From Roseovarius sp. EL26 (lineage in GTDB: Bacteria; Pseudomonadota; Alphaproteobacteria; Rhodobacterales; Rhodobacteraceae), in the NCBI RefSeq assembly GCF_900327775.1, contig NZ_OUMZ01000006.1, positions 1-64,000 on the forward strand: DNA of 64,000 nt. Direction: 5' to 3'. Shown in pieces: positions 53,028-62,795 of this stretch; the first letter of the stretch is position 1, and every line of letters begins with the position of its first letter. The translations under genes and the position numbers were made by a program. Below the pieces are notes generated by a model that was not told the origin of the DNA, ran no database searches, and was given only the letters and a program-made list of their open reading frames with translations.

Positions 53028-54083
53028 TCAATCTGAAGAGTGGCCAAACCAGTTTTGCTGGATCTCGGCGTAGGTTCCGTCTTCACGCAAATACAGCAGC
53101 GCCTTGTTGATCTCTTCCGCCAATGGGCTGCCAGAGGGCAGGGCAATGCCGTAATTTTCGCGCAGAAACACCGGACCCGCGAGCTGAGCTTTTCCGGCCC
53201 CTTTGGATTTCACATAATAGGCCAAAATGGGGGCATCAAAAACGACAGCTTCGATTTCGCCGCTTTCAAAGGCCTCTAATAATTCATCCGACCCTTCATA
53301 CCCGATATACTGCAAATCACGCCGTTCCATAAAGGTTGCAGCAGTGGACCGCGAAACGGTTCCAATACGTTTACCGTACAAATCACTGAACGAACTGACC
53401 GACGAATTGATCGCTTCAATCGTCATCATCGATGTGATCCTTGCCACAAAGATCGACACAACAAACAAAGACGAAATCACCAAAATAACACCAAAGAAAC
53501 GTCCGGGTGCGCTTCGGGGGACACGTTCCTCAAACCCGCCATTCACAACCAGATTGAGCGCCCACCAGAAGGCAGGGAAAACAGCCTTACCCGCAGTGTA
53601 ATTGAAATAGGGCTGTTTATGGCGCTCAAACAACCACATCAACATGCCCGCAGCCACCAGCACGCCAAACGCAATAAAAACCGGGACCAACAAATTGGCA
53701 CTTGAGATAATCGACCAAACGCTCACGTTGCGGTTATCCTGTGTTGGTGTCATGATCTGCAGGCCCGCACTAAAGATTGGCTGGGAAAAATCCATCACCG
53801 CTTCGCGTTCGGAAGTCACCGAAATATTCGCAATGGCAAGATCGACTTGCCCACTTTCAACCGATTTAAGCATTTCAGTAAAGCTGCGGTGCCGCTCAAA
53901 CTTGAACTCAACGCCGATACGTTCCGCGATGGCACGCCACAAATCTACGGAGAATCCGGTGTCACGGTCATTAATCTCCATTGAGAAGGGGGAGCGGGAG
54001 ATCGTACTGACAGTCAATTCCTGTGCGACCGAAAGCATCGGCCACAGCAAAAGTGCCAAAAATATTGCCAATTTCCTAATCAT
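53028..54083 (-). CDS. Prokaryotic glutamate-receptor-like ligand-gated channel
   Basis: A 351-residue protein built like GluR0. A signal peptide (MIRKLAIFLALLLWPMLSVA) leads to the first half of a periplasmic binding domain, ending with VSVWSIISSANL. A membrane helix (LLVPVFIAFGVLVAAGMLMWLF), a re-entrant pore helix (PAFWWALNLVVNGGFEERVP) and a second membrane helix (FFGVILVISSLFVVSIFVARI) follow. Then comes the second half of the binding domain (GKRIGTVSRSTAATF, VFDAPILAYY). The filter position lacks TVGYG and reads VVNGGFEE, so ion selectivity is unclear. Start ATG at 54083 has GAGGGA upstream. Confidence 0.88.
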   Translation of the reverse strand: MIRKLAIFLALLLWPMLSVAQELTVSTISRSPFSMEINDRDTGFSVDLWRAIAERIGVEFKFERHRSFTEMLKSVESGQVDLAIANISVTSEREAVMDFSQPIFSAGLQIMTPTQDNRNVSVWSIISSANLLVPVFIAFGVLVAAGMLMWLFERHKQPYFNYTAGKAVFPAFWWALNLVVNGGFEERVPRSAPGRFFGVILVISSLFVVSIFVARITSMMTIEAINSSVSSFSDLYGKRIGTVSRSTAATFMERRDLQYIGYEGSDELLEAFESGEIEAVVFDAPILAYYVKSKGAGKAQLAGPVFLRENYGIALPSGSPLAEEINKALLYLREDGTYAEIQQNWFGHSSD

Positions 54084-54294
54084 GGTTCCCTCGTGCATGC
54101 TTTCGGCGATTTAATTGAACCGTAATTGTGGCGCAAGTCTCCTGTATTCGTGTCTAATTTGTAGAGGTAATTAAGCCACGTCACCCCAAACAGCGCAGTA
54201 TGTCCTAACGACACTATCAAAGCTGTGGCAGCCTGGATATTTGCTTTGCACGTGAAAGCGCGGTAGTGGCATTGCTAATCTTTGGAGTGATGTC

Positions 54295-55449
54295 ATGTCC
54301 GATTGCCCTGTTGATCCTGCCACCCTGACCGCAGATTTAATCCGCTGTGCGTCAGTGACACCTGAAGAAGGTGGCGCTTTGGTGATGCTTGAAAGTTTGC
54401 TCACCACAGCCGGTTTTTACTGCATCCGCGTCGACCGGGGTGAGGTCAGCAATCTTTATGCCCGCTGGGGTGCAAAGGCCACGCCGCGTACCTTTGGTTT
54501 CAATGGGCATACTGATGTTGTGCCCACTGGAGCCGAGGCCGATTGGACCTTTCCACCATTTTCAGCAACCGAACAGGACGGTATGCTGTGGGGGCGCGGA
54601 GCGACTGATATGAAATCAGGTGTGGCAGCATTTGCAGCTGCCGCTGTCGATTTCGTGCAAAAAAGCCCCCCAAAAGATGGCGCGATCGTCATTTCCATCA
54701 CTGGGGACGAAGAGGGCGATGCCGTAGATGGCACCACTGCCATTCTGGATTGGATGCAGGACAATGGCGAAAAAATGGATGTCTGCATTGTTGGTGAGCC
54801 GACCTGCCCAGAGCAGATGGGTGACATGATCAAAATCGGCCGCCGTGGGTCGCTGTCGGCTTGGTTCACCATTAAGGGCGTACAGGGGCATGCCGCTTAT
54901 CCGCACCGGGCCAAAAACCCTATGCCGCCGATGGTACGGTTGATGGATCGGCTGGCGTCCAAAGAGTTGGACCAAGGCACCGATCATTTTGATGCGTCCA
55001 CACTGGCCGTGGTGAATATTGATACCGGCAATCCCACCACTAATGTGATCCCCGCGCAGACCCGGGCGATTGTAAACATCCGGTTCAACGACGCCCATCA
55101 CAGCTCGGATTTGATCAATTGGATGCAGGATGAGTTAGATCAGGTTTGTGCCGAATTTGACGTTGATGCTGACATTCGGATCAAGGTTTCTGGCGAAAGC
55201 TTTCTAACCCCGCCCGGTGCACTGTCTACACTAGTGTCCAAGGCGGTTGAGGCCGAAACCGGAGTTGCACCTGTTTTGTCGACCACCGGGGGTACATCAG
55301 ATGCACGGTTTGTAAAGTCACACTGTCCCGTGGTTGAATTTGGGCTGGTCGGGCAGACCATGCACCAAGTGGATGAACGGGTAGAGATTGCGCAAATTCA
55401 CCAGCTCAAATCGATTTACGCCCGAATATTGCGAGACTATTTCGCGTGA
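54295..55449 (+). CDS. dapE: Succinyl-diaminopimelate desuccinylase
   Basis: A 384-residue M20 metallopeptidase: [11 protein letters not shown] and [15 protein letters not shown] hold the first zinc ligands, [12 protein letters not shown] the catalytic Glu pair, and [11 protein letters not shown] and [16 protein letters not shown] the others. It removes succinate from N-succinyl-DAP, following DapD. It overlaps the next gene by four bases. Confidence 0.96.
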   Translation: MSDCPVDPATLTADLIRCASVTPEEGGALVMLESLLTTAGFYCIRVDRGEVSNLYARWGAKATPRTFGFNGHTDVVPTGAEADWTFPPFSATEQDGMLWGRGATDMKSGVAAFAAAAVDFVQKSPPKDGAIVISITGDEEGDAVDGTTAILDWMQDNGEKMDVCIVGEPTCPEQMGDMIKIGRRGSLSAWFTIKGVQGHAAYPHRAKNPMPPMVRLMDRLASKELDQGTDHFDASTLAVVNIDTGNPTTNVIPAQTRAIVNIRFNDAHHSSDLINWMQDELDQVCAEFDVDADIRIKVSGESFLTPPGALSTLVSKAVEAETGVAPVLSTTGGTSDARFVKSHCPVVEFGLVGQTMHQVDERVEIAQIHQLKSIYARILRDYFA

Positions 55450-56048
55450 ATATCGCCCGTATGCGCCATCTGGTTATTATGGTGAAAGAACCACGACCCG
55501 GCCGCGTTAAAACCCGTCTGGGGCGTGAGATCGGCATGACAACCGCTGCATGGTGGTTTCGCCATCAGGTGCGCCGCCTGTTGCACGAACTAGATGATCC
55601 TCGCTGGCAGCTGACACTGGCCGTCGCCCCTGATATTGCGGGCCTTCAATCACGTGTCTGGCCCAGCCATCTACCACGTATTCCGCAAGGGCGCGGAGAT
55701 CTGGGACAACGTATGGCACGAGTGATGCATGTCATGCCACCCGGCCCGGTTTGCGTGATCGGCGCTGATATTCCCGGCCTACGTGCTCATCATATCGCCC
55801 GCGCTTTTACTGCGTTGGGGTCACATGATGCTGTGTTTGGCCCAGCGGATGACGGGGGATACTGGTTGACCGGGCTTAAACGTAATGCGCCTCCGCCACC
55901 GGGTCTGTATCAAAATGTACGTTGGTCGTCGTCCGATGCGCTGGCCGACAGCGTGACCAGTCTTGGAACTTCCAACGTGGCGTTAATCGACACATTAAGG
56001 GATGTAGATACACTGGCAGACCTAAAGGCACTGACTACGCACTCCTGA
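55446..56048 (+). CDS. TIGR04282-type glycosyltransferase (DUF2064)
   Basis: A 200-residue protein: [18 protein letters not shown] at the start (the KxPxxGxVKTRL signature), [10 protein letters not shown] for nucleotide-sugar binding, and [14 protein letters not shown]. The family is a GT-A-like transferase domain; precise substrate unknown. A GTG start overlaps the dapE stop, so they are co-transcribed. Confidence 0.88.
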   Translation: MNIARMRHLVIMVKEPRPGRVKTRLGREIGMTTAAWWFRHQVRRLLHELDDPRWQLTLAVAPDIAGLQSRVWPSHLPRIPQGRGDLGQRMARVMHVMPPGPVCVIGADIPGLRAHHIARAFTALGSHDAVFGPADDGGYWLTGLKRNAPPPPGLYQNVRWSSSDALADSVTSLGTSNVALIDTLRDVDTLADLKALTTHS

Positions 56049-56104
56049 CACCTTGCCGTCTTTGTGGAAATCTGGATATATGGCATCAGATGAAGGAGAC
56101 GATC

Positions 56105-56416
56105 ATGCCAGCGCGTATCTATCAGCCGGCCCGTAATACGATGCAGTCCGGCACTGCAAAAACCAAACAATGGGTTTTGGAATATGTTGCGGAAACAGCG
56201 CGATCCGTTGATCCTTTGATGGGCTGGACATCGTCAACCGATACGCAGGCGCAAGTCAAACTGCGCTTTGCCAGTCGCGAAGCTGCTGTTGAATATGCCG
56301 AAGAAAACGGTATTGATGCAGTTGTTCAGGAACCCAACAAACGCAAGCCAAACATCCGTGCTGCTGGTTACGCGGAGAATTTTGCCACGAATCGCCGCGG
56401 GGCCTGGACGCACTGA
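56105..56416 (+). CDS. ETC complex I subunit, NDUFS4-like
   Basis: A 103-residue protein: ARIYQPARNTMQSGTAKTK, WVLEYVAETARSVDPLMGWT and the C-terminal FATNRRGAWTH match the ETC_C1_NDUFS4 family, an accessory subunit of respiratory complex I shared by Alphaproteobacteria and mitochondria. It is placed alone, away from a nuo operon, as usual. AAGGAGA lies upstream of the ATG. Confidence 0.93.
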   Translation: MPARIYQPARNTMQSGTAKTKQWVLEYVAETARSVDPLMGWTSSTDTQAQVKLRFASREAAVEYAEENGIDAVVQEPNKRKPNIRAAGYAENFATNRRGAWTH

Positions 56417-56577
56417 TCTGCATCGAACCTGCATTCAACGTATTTCTACTCTTGAAGCTTGGCGGCGACATCCGCGGCCGGACGACCGTGTTACTCTAAA
56501 GACGCCACTTGGGGATATTCACCCTATGGGGGTGATCGCACCTTGCCACAGGAACTGACCAGTCATAGGGCTGAATC

Positions 56578-57936
56578 ATGTCTAAAGCCACCTCATATCG
56601 CCATCATGCCCGTGCTCTGGCGCTGCTGGCTGCACCTTTGGTCGGCAGCCATCTGGCGCAACTGGCCATCACACTAACAGATGCAGCCATGTTGGGCTGG
56701 TATAGTGTCGATGCGCTTGCTGGAGAGATCTTAGGCGGAACGTTGTTTTACGTTGTCTTTATCGTCGGATCAGGCTTTGCCTTTGCCATCATGCCACTGG
56801 TGGCAGCGGCCAATGAATTGGATGATCAAATACAGGTGCGCCGCATCACACGCATGGGGGCATGGGCATCGATTCTGTTCGGCATCGCCGTGATTCCACC
56901 AATGGTCTGGTCTGAACATCTATTTCTTGCTTTGGGACAGGACCCAGAAATCGCAGCTTTGGCGCAGGATTATCTGGCGATTTTGAGTTTGGCAGTAATG
57001 CCATCACTGCTGGTGATGGTCCTCAAATCCTATCTGGCCGCGCTTGAGCGAACTCAGGTGATCTTATGGGTAACTTTAGCCGCTCTGGTGCTGAACATTC
57101 TGGTGAATTACCTGCTGGTTTTTGGCAATTTTGGATTTCCAGAAATGGGCATCCGCGGCGCAGCGCTGGCCTCGCTCATTGTAAATGTTGCATCCTTTGT
57201 CGTTCTTGCCGTCTACGTCATGCGCGCACAACCGGAGCATGCGATGTTTCAACGACTGTGGCGCCCCGATTGGGAAGCATTGGCACAAGTGTTTCGTCTG
57301 GGTTGGCCGATTGGGTTGACCAATCTGGCAGAGGTCAGCCTATTCGCGGCCTCGACCACAATGATGGGCTGGCTGGGGAAAATTCCTTTGGCCGCGCATG
57401 GAATCGCCCTTCAGGCGGCATCGGTTGCCTTCATGATCCACCTTGGTCTCAGCAATGCCGCCACTGTACGGATCAGCCAGGCATATTCTCGCCACGACCG
57501 GGTCAGCATGCGCACCATCGCGAAATCTGCAATGGCTATCACTGCTCTCGTCGCTGTGGTGGCATCGACTTTGTTTATTGTCTTTCCCGAGGCCATTTTG
57601 GGGATCTTTTTACATCCTGGAGAACCGGAAAGGGCCGCTGTGATCGCCGTCGGTGTTATCTTGCTGGCCGCTGCCGCTTTGTTTCAGCTTCTGGATGGCG
57701 TGCAGGTTCTGGCACTGGGGTTTCTGCGAGGTATCCAAGATACGCGCGTCCCCATGGTGATCGCCGGGTTCAGCTACTGGATTGTCGGGGTAAGCGCCAG
57801 TTACTATCTGGGCTTTGTCATCGAGATGGGTGGTTTGGGCGTTTGGCTTGGTCTTGCGATCGGCCTAGCAGTGGCAGCCGTACTTTTGCTGATCCGCTAT
57901 TGGCAGATTACAGCGCAATCAAAACCTGACGCCTGA
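56578..57936 (+). CDS. MATE-family multidrug/sodium efflux transporter
   Basis: A 452-residue inner membrane protein with about twelve helices in two repeated halves: PLVGSHLAQLAITLTDAAML begins the first and GWPIGLTNLAEVSLFAASTT the second, typical of the NorM subgroup. It exports cationic compounds with Na+ or H+. The 160-bp upstream gap holds no gene. A second open frame over its middle is a shadow. Confidence 0.94.
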   Translation: MSKATSYRHHARALALLAAPLVGSHLAQLAITLTDAAMLGWYSVDALAGEILGGTLFYVVFIVGSGFAFAIMPLVAAANELDDQIQVRRITRMGAWASILFGIAVIPPMVWSEHLFLALGQDPEIAALAQDYLAILSLAVMPSLLVMVLKSYLAALERTQVILWVTLAALVLNILVNYLLVFGNFGFPEMGIRGAALASLIVNVASFVVLAVYVMRAQPEHAMFQRLWRPDWEALAQVFRLGWPIGLTNLAEVSLFAASTTMMGWLGKIPLAAHGIALQAASVAFMIHLGLSNAATVRISQAYSRHDRVSMRTIAKSAMAITALVAVVASTLFIVFPEAILGIFLHPGEPERAAVIAVGVILLAAAALFQLLDGVQVLALGFLRGIQDTRVPMVIAGFSYWIVGVSASYYLGFVIEMGGLGVWLGLAIGLAVAAVLLLIRYWQITAQSKPDA

Positions 57937-57966
57937 AATCGTCAAAGCCGAGTGCGTGTCTAATAA

Positions 57967-58143
57967 TCACTTCTTATCGCGCGCAGCTTTTTCATCTTTG
58001 GTCAGCTTGTTGTTCCAAACATTATTGCTCAGGCCAAGCTCACTGGGCATGGGTTTGGTTTTGCCAACGCTGACTTTGCCTCCGTTATTCAGGTATTCCT
58101 GAATAAGCGCGTCATCAGTGGTTTCTTTTGGGACATGTTTCAT
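57967..58143 (-). CDS. Small conserved 58-aa protein
   Basis: A 58-codon frame, MKHVPKETTDDALIQEYL to NKLTKDEKAARDKK, rich in Lys, Asn and Asp and without a membrane segment. Composition and codon use look coding and it sits alone between convergent/divergent larger genes. I recall short proteins with a GGKVSVGKTKPMPSELG-like core as widespread hypotheticals in Alphaproteobacteria. Function unknown. Confidence 0.7.
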   Translation of the reverse strand: MKHVPKETTDDALIQEYLNNGGKVSVGKTKPMPSELGLSNNVWNNKLTKDEKAARDKK

Positions 58144-58185
58144 AACAACTAGCCTAGCTCATGCCCGGTTGTCACGCAACGATGG

Positions 58186-59073
58186 TTATGTTGGTTGTAC
58201 ACCTGTGCGCAGCAAATCCTTGTGATGATACAAAACCTGCTCGATGACTTTGCAAAGGTCACCTGCAAGTTGATTATCCCCTGTATCACGGTGACGCATT
58301 AACCAGATATCTTGCTGAAATTCAGTATTTGGCAAGAGCTTTTTCAAGTCAGAGTGCGCTGCCACATACAACGGCAATAGGGCAATACCTTGCCCCGATT
58401 GGACCGCAAGCAATTGGGCATTCAGGCTGTCAAAGGACAGGTTTGGAGCGGTACCATCGGTCAGATCGTGCATCCATTGCGCCAAAAACACATATTGCAG
58501 ATCACGATCCCAACCAATCAAGCGATGATTGCGCAGATCCGAAACCTTATTCATAGCTGGCATATTCTCTGAATAACCCGCGCTACAAAATAGCCCAAAC
58601 CCCAAGCGCCCGATCCGCCGAACTAAGTAGCGCCCACTTTCTGGTCGCACCAGTCGAACGGCAATATCAGCCTCTCGCCTGTTGAACTCCACAGGAACAA
58701 CGCTGGTGGAAATTTCGAGCCGCAAATTAGGTTGATCAACCTGAAACGCGCCCAATTCAGGTAAAATCATCTGCTGTCCCAGAAGCTCGGGTAGCGCAAT
58801 CCGAAGTGCTACCTTTGCACCCGAAAGTTCATGCCGTTCCAAGGCAATCATATGCTCTTCGGCTTGTTCTGAGATAGTAAAGTAACTGCGACCGATGTCT
58901 GTCAGTGCATATCCATCATTACCACGCAAAAACAGTGTGGCATTCACAGAATGCTCAAGCTCTGCCGCACGACGGTGGACCGTTGACACGCTGACGCCCA
59001 GCAGTTTTGCAGTTCGGCTCAGCCCACCTGTACGTCCAATCGCCAATAATATCTTGATGTCATCCCAATTCAT
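58186..59073 (-). CDS. LysR-family transcriptional regulator
   Basis: A 295-residue LysR regulator: the HTH reads DIKILLAIGRTGGLSRTAKL then GVSVSTVHRRAAELE, and a periplasmic-binding-like co-inducer domain follows (LRLEISTSVVPVEFNRREADIAVRL-like segment, RRIGRLGFGLFCSAGY). It is divergent from the quinone oxidoreductase gene with 91 bp between starts, so it probably controls that gene. Confidence 0.92.
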   Translation of the reverse strand: MNWDDIKILLAIGRTGGLSRTAKLLGVSVSTVHRRAAELEHSVNATLFLRGNDGYALTDIGRSYFTISEQAEEHMIALERHELSGAKVALRIALPELLGQQMILPELGAFQVDQPNLRLEISTSVVPVEFNRREADIAVRLVRPESGRYLVRRIGRLGFGLFCSAGYSENMPAMNKVSDLRNHRLIGWDRDLQYVFLAQWMHDLTDGTAPNLSFDSLNAQLLAVQSGQGIALLPLYVAAHSDLKKLLPNTEFQQDIWLMRHRDTGDNQLAGDLCKVIEQVLYHHKDLLRTGVQPT

Positions 59074-59164
59074 ACCTTTCCATAATTCGAAAATGAATTT
59101 CCATCAATCGCTATAGAGCCATCTGCAAAATTTAGGGATTATATAAAAAAGGAGATACATCATC

Positions 59165-60175
59165 ATGAATCATAAAATTAGACATTTCCAATATCAGAAA
59201 CACGGGGCTGCGGATGTGCTGTCCTGCATAGATGCCAACATCGAATTGCCTGCTGTAGATGATGTTCAAATTCACCATACCGCGATCGGCGTAAACTATC
59301 TTGATATCTATCAACGCAGTGGCGCAGATCTCTCAATCTCTCTTCCTTCGGGCATCGGCGTCGAAGGGGTGGGAATAATCAAAGCTGTTGGGGCAAATCA
59401 GTCGCGATTTTCGCCTGGGGATCGGGTGGCATATGTCGGGGGGCCGCCCGGTGCATATTCGACAAGTCGCAATATTCCAGCATCACGGGTGGTCAAGCTT
59501 CCTGACTGGATTGGGGATCAGGTCGCTGCAGCGTTGATATTCAAAGGATTGACAGCAGAATATTTGACTCACCGTTGTGTAGATGTCCAAGCTGGCCAAT
59601 CAGTCTTGTTCCACGCTGCGGCAGGTGGCGTTGGTTCTATTGCGTGCCAATGGTTGCACAGCAAAGGTGCAACTGTGATTGGCACCGTTGGATCCGAGGA
59701 AAAGGTTGATATTGCATATGAAAATGGTTGCGATCATGTTCTACTGTCCAACGATGCTGATCTCGTTAAAAAGGTGCGTGACCTTACCGGTGGGGTCGAT
59801 GTTGTTTACGATTCAATCGGTCAGGCCACCTTTATAGCCTCTTTGGATAGTTTGCGCCCGCGTGGTGTCCTGGTCAGCTTTGGAGCCGCATCCGGAGCAC
59901 CGCCCGAGATTGATGTAAGTGAGTTATCTAAGCGTGGCTCATTGTATCTGACCCGCCCCTCAATTGCCCATTACACATCCGACGCAGAAGAATATCAGCA
60001 GGCTGCCAATCATTTGTTCCAAGCAATTTCTGATGGGGTGATCAAGCCTGCGAACATCACCTCTCTTCCGTTTTTTGCCGCAGCAAAAGCACATTTACTT
60101 CTTGAGGGTCGGAAAACGACCGGATCCGTGATCCTAATTCCTGAAGAAGATAATGCCCGCCTGGCTGTTGTGTGA
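59165..60175 (+). CDS. NADPH:quinone oxidoreductase (zinc-free MDR family)
   Basis: A 336-residue medium-chain reductase of the Qor type: HHTAIGVNYLDIYQRSG, GIGVEGVGIIKAVG, FHAAAGGVGSIACQWL (NADPH fold) and VVYDSIGQATF. No zinc ligands are seen, as in true quinone reductases. It is probably under the divergent LysR regulator and handles quinone or aldehyde stress. AAGGAGA precedes the ATG. Confidence 0.92.
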   Translation: MNHKIRHFQYQKHGAADVLSCIDANIELPAVDDVQIHHTAIGVNYLDIYQRSGADLSISLPSGIGVEGVGIIKAVGANQSRFSPGDRVAYVGGPPGAYSTSRNIPASRVVKLPDWIGDQVAAALIFKGLTAEYLTHRCVDVQAGQSVLFHAAAGGVGSIACQWLHSKGATVIGTVGSEEKVDIAYENGCDHVLLSNDADLVKKVRDLTGGVDVVYDSIGQATFIASLDSLRPRGVLVSFGAASGAPPEIDVSELSKRGSLYLTRPSIAHYTSDAEEYQQAANHLFQAISDGVIKPANITSLPFFAAAKAHLLLEGRKTTGSVILIPEEDNARLAVV

Positions 60176-60190
60176 TCATTTTGGGTCGGA

Positions 60191-60207
60191 GCACGCCATA
60201 GGCGTGC
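60191..60207. terminator. Hairpin between convergent genes
   Basis: GCACGCC-ATA-GGCGTGC with flanking GGA/CCC pairs, lying between the quinone reductase stop and the leftward MBL protein stop. T tracts are short on both sides, so termination may be weak. Confidence 0.45.
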
Positions 60208-60224
60208 CCCGTCTTTGCTTAATG

Positions 60225-61217
60225 TTAAGCCGTCTGGGCGTTATGCCCAAAATACATGAATTCCCGATCCATTCCCGCGATCTCGCCCGCTTCAATCGAA
60301 AGGCTGGCACTGTCGAGCATTTTATAGCTCTTTTGTGCTTTCACCCAGTCATCCGCAGACTGCAGCGTTGTCAGAGTATAGCTTGTGGTTTCACTCAGAT
60401 AATGCGTTGGGATAATCACCTTGGGCTTCAACTTTGAAACAATGTCATTGCCCTGATCATACGACAGAATGTGCTGTGATCCGTCCACGGGCATGGTCAA
60501 CACATCGACCTGACCAATGGCATCCCAGAATTCTTGCGGTGGATCATGCCGGTTATCACCCCAGATCAAGGTGCGCACGCCACCGGTTTCCACCAGATAG
60601 ACCACCATATCCATATGGCTAACGTTATCAGGTGGGCAGGCCTTAACTCCAAATTCATCCAACGCATTTGTCCAATTGTACCAACCGGGTGCCCTACAGA
60701 CGTGTTTGTCAGCAAAACCAGTGATTTTCAGGTCGGCAAACTCAAAATTTCCAACCATTCGATCCAGTACCATGGTGGACACAGGGCGGTGAATCGCATC
60801 GTGATCAAAATGGGTGTGCGTGGACATGCAGATATCAACAGGTGTTTCCGGAAATTCGTTCTTGAACCAAAGCCCCCATGCGCCAGATGGGTCATCACGC
60901 CAAGGATCGAACAATACCGTTGCTCCTCCAGGAGAGGTGATTTTGATCGCGCAATGACCAAAGAAATCAATTCCAACGGCACCACCGACGGCATTGCCCG
61001 TTGTCTTTTGCAATTCGATCACACCGTTGTTGTTACCCGGTTGCGTCCAATCCGTCGATTGCGCTTTGGCGCTTGTGCTGCCTAGCAACGTTGCAGCGCC
61101 ACCGACACCGGCAGCCCCTGCTGCCATAAAAAACGATCGTCGTGATAACCCGGGGGTCAAATCGTCCCGATTCCCCTTCAATAGTGTCGGTTTCAGATTG
61201 AGATCCTCTTTTTCCAT
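60225..61217 (-). CDS. Tat-exported MBL-fold metallohydrolase
   Basis: A 330-residue protein. A twin-arginine signal (SRRSFFMAAGAAGVGGAATL, cut near SAKA) sends it folded to the periplasm. The UlaG-like beta-lactamase fold has HTHFDHDAIH (metal-binding H-x-H-x-D-H), GHCAIKITSPGG and WGDNRHDPP, with IIPTHYLSE late. Start ATG at 61217 has AGGGGAAAG upstream. Likely a zinc hydrolase of a lactone or phosphodiester; the substrate is unknown. Confidence 0.9.
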   Translation of the reverse strand: MEKEDLNLKPTLLKGNRDDLTPGLSRRSFFMAAGAAGVGGAATLLGSTSAKAQSTDWTQPGNNNGVIELQKTTGNAVGGAVGIDFFGHCAIKITSPGGATVLFDPWRDDPSGAWGLWFKNEFPETPVDICMSTHTHFDHDAIHRPVSTMVLDRMVGNFEFADLKITGFADKHVCRAPGWYNWTNALDEFGVKACPPDNVSHMDMVVYLVETGGVRTLIWGDNRHDPPQEFWDAIGQVDVLTMPVDGSQHILSYDQGNDIVSKLKPKVIIPTHYLSETTSYTLTTLQSADDWVKAQKSYKMLDSASLSIEAGEIAGMDREFMYFGHNAQTA

Positions 61218-61333
61218 TTGCTTTCCCCTGTTGTTTATTGCCGGGTCACGCCCGGGTATACGCAGAGTAACAATGAAGCCACGTGTAACCGTCATCGAAA
61301 TACTATTGGGGAAATATGGGGTAAATCCCCATA

Positions 61334-62296
61334 TTATTGCAGCGACAATAACAAGCTGCGTAAGTTCTGGCCGCTGCGCTTCAAGCCAAGCTTGTGTCGG
61401 ATATTATTGCGATGAAACTCTACCGTGCTCGGCTCTCGTGAAAGAGTGCGGGCAATATCCTTGGTCGTCTGACCACGCATGATCATCTGCGCGATCTCTT
61501 GCTCGGTCGGCGTCAGGGATTCGAAAATCGTTGTCAGCTGGCCGCTCATTGTCGAGGTGATGGACTTTAGGTTTTGTTCTGCCAGCTCAACGTACACACG
61601 GCCTGCCGGATCAGCCTCTAACCGACTGCGTAGTTTTGCCAAATGTGGCATCACGAGCCCCTTTATCTGACGCAGGACATTGGCATCATATTCCGCGCGC
61701 GAGGTTTCGACACTATTTAAAAGTACTCGCAGGGCGGTGTTGGCCTCTTCCAGATCCGCAGTGCGGTTAATCACCCTAAGTTCAAGTTGATCCAGTGTTG
61801 CCTGCAACTCCGCCTCCAACTCCGTACGGTGTTTAATTTCAACCAATAACTCCAAATCCGCTTCAATCACTCTTGCGAATTCCTGCAATCCCTTCCGAAA
61901 TAAAAGCGCGCGGCGGTTGCGACGGGTGTCGAGAACACAAATAGTGCCGAAAACCGTGCCATCCGGCCACTTCAAGGGATAGCCAATATAGAAGCTCATC
62001 CCATGTTCCAGATCATCGTTGTCTGCCCACTCTGGCTCACATGCAGCATCCTCAACCAAAAGTTCTCCATCGCGTTGAAGCACGCCATAACAATAGAGTT
62101 TTTCGTTCAGGGTAAATTTGCACCCCGGCTGGTAAGGGTTATCCATACTTTGGCTGGTCACAAAGACCGAATGATACGGCTCATGTGTGCGCATAACCAA
62201 ACTGGCAGGCACATCAGCAACCCGTGCAATCAAGTCAACAATACGTTGCCACTTCTCAATGGTTTCTGGCGATATTTCAGGTTTATGACCAGTCAT
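61334..62296 (-). CDS. GAF-domain LuxR-type transcriptional regulator
   Basis: A 320-residue regulator. A GAF sensor (about 10-150) has SQSMDNPYQPGCKFTLNEKL, CYGVLQRDGELLVEDA and PLKWPDGTVFGTICVLD. A coiled coil (ELEAELQATLDQLELRVI) leads to a LuxR HTH: SLTPTEQEIAQMIMRGQTTK and SREPSTVEFHRNNIRHKLGL. Alone, leftward; it may control the neighbouring MBL gene, which it is 117 bp from. Confidence 0.9.
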   Translation of the reverse strand: MTGHKPEISPETIEKWQRIVDLIARVADVPASLVMRTHEPYHSVFVTSQSMDNPYQPGCKFTLNEKLYCYGVLQRDGELLVEDAACEPEWADNDDLEHGMSFYIGYPLKWPDGTVFGTICVLDTRRNRRALLFRKGLQEFARVIEADLELLVEIKHRTELEAELQATLDQLELRVINRTADLEEANTALRVLLNSVETSRAEYDANVLRQIKGLVMPHLAKLRSRLEADPAGRVYVELAEQNLKSITSTMSGQLTTIFESLTPTEQEIAQMIMRGQTTKDIARTLSREPSTVEFHRNNIRHKLGLKRSGQNLRSLLLSLQ

Positions 62297-62435
62297 GTCA
62301 GCCTCAGTATGTATTGCTTTTCCATGTGTGAGGCAAATTTCTCGTAGGACAAAACTCTTTCTCGGCGATCACAGTTTATTTGTTGGGAATATTTTATTTT
62401 CATGAATATCGAAATATAACTTGCCATTTACAATT

Positions 62436-62455
62436 ATTTCTATAATTCTAGAAAT
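62436..62455. promoter_or_regulatory. Candidate ArsR operator
   Basis: A perfect inverted repeat ATTTCTA-TAATTC-TAGAAAT ends immediately before the arsR-like ATG. A protein bound there would block transcription start or ribosome access, giving autorepression. Confidence 0.6.
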
Positions 62456-62782
62456 ATGAAAAAGATTGATACTGATAACATAGAACTTCAAGTTGCCGCC
62501 TCGACCTTTGCCGCTTTGGGTAGTGAGCAAAGGCTAATGGTCTTACGTGTACTTGTCCGGGCCGGATCTAAAGGCCTGAGCATCGGCGAGCTGGGCCAGC
62601 GCAGCGGTGTTACTGGGTCGACATTGACTCATCACATGAAAATCTTGTCGCAAGCGGGGCTCGTGACGCAGGAAAAGAAAGGACGCAGCATAATCTGCGC
62701 TGCTGTGGCTTATGATCGGCTGCATCATCTTTCGGAATTCCTGCTGCATGAATGCTGCGCAGACGCACCAGAAGAGCAATAG
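62456..62782 (+). CDS. ArsR-family metal/metalloid-type repressor
   Basis: A 108-residue winged-helix repressor: FAALGSEQRLMVLRVLVRAG, the recognition helix in GVTGSTLTHHMKILSQAGLV, and EKKGRSIICAAVAYDRL. The C-terminus has HECCADAPEEQ, a vicinal Cys pair that could bind metal or arsenite, though the classical ELCVCDL site is absent. It precedes a Cys-rich permease gene by 13 bp; together they form a metal-resistance-type unit. Confidence 0.92.
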   Translation: MKKIDTDNIELQVAASTFAALGSEQRLMVLRVLVRAGSKGLSIGELGQRSGVTGSTLTHHMKILSQAGLVTQEKKGRSIICAAVAYDRLHHLSEFLLHECCADAPEEQ

Positions 62783-62795
62783 GCGGACCAACCTC

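Noticed and set aside
57066..57929. A 287-codon open frame inside the MATE gene
   Set aside because: It lies wholly inside a clear transporter gene in another frame and is rich in Ser, Arg and Cys, as expected of a shadow of a GC-rich membrane gene.
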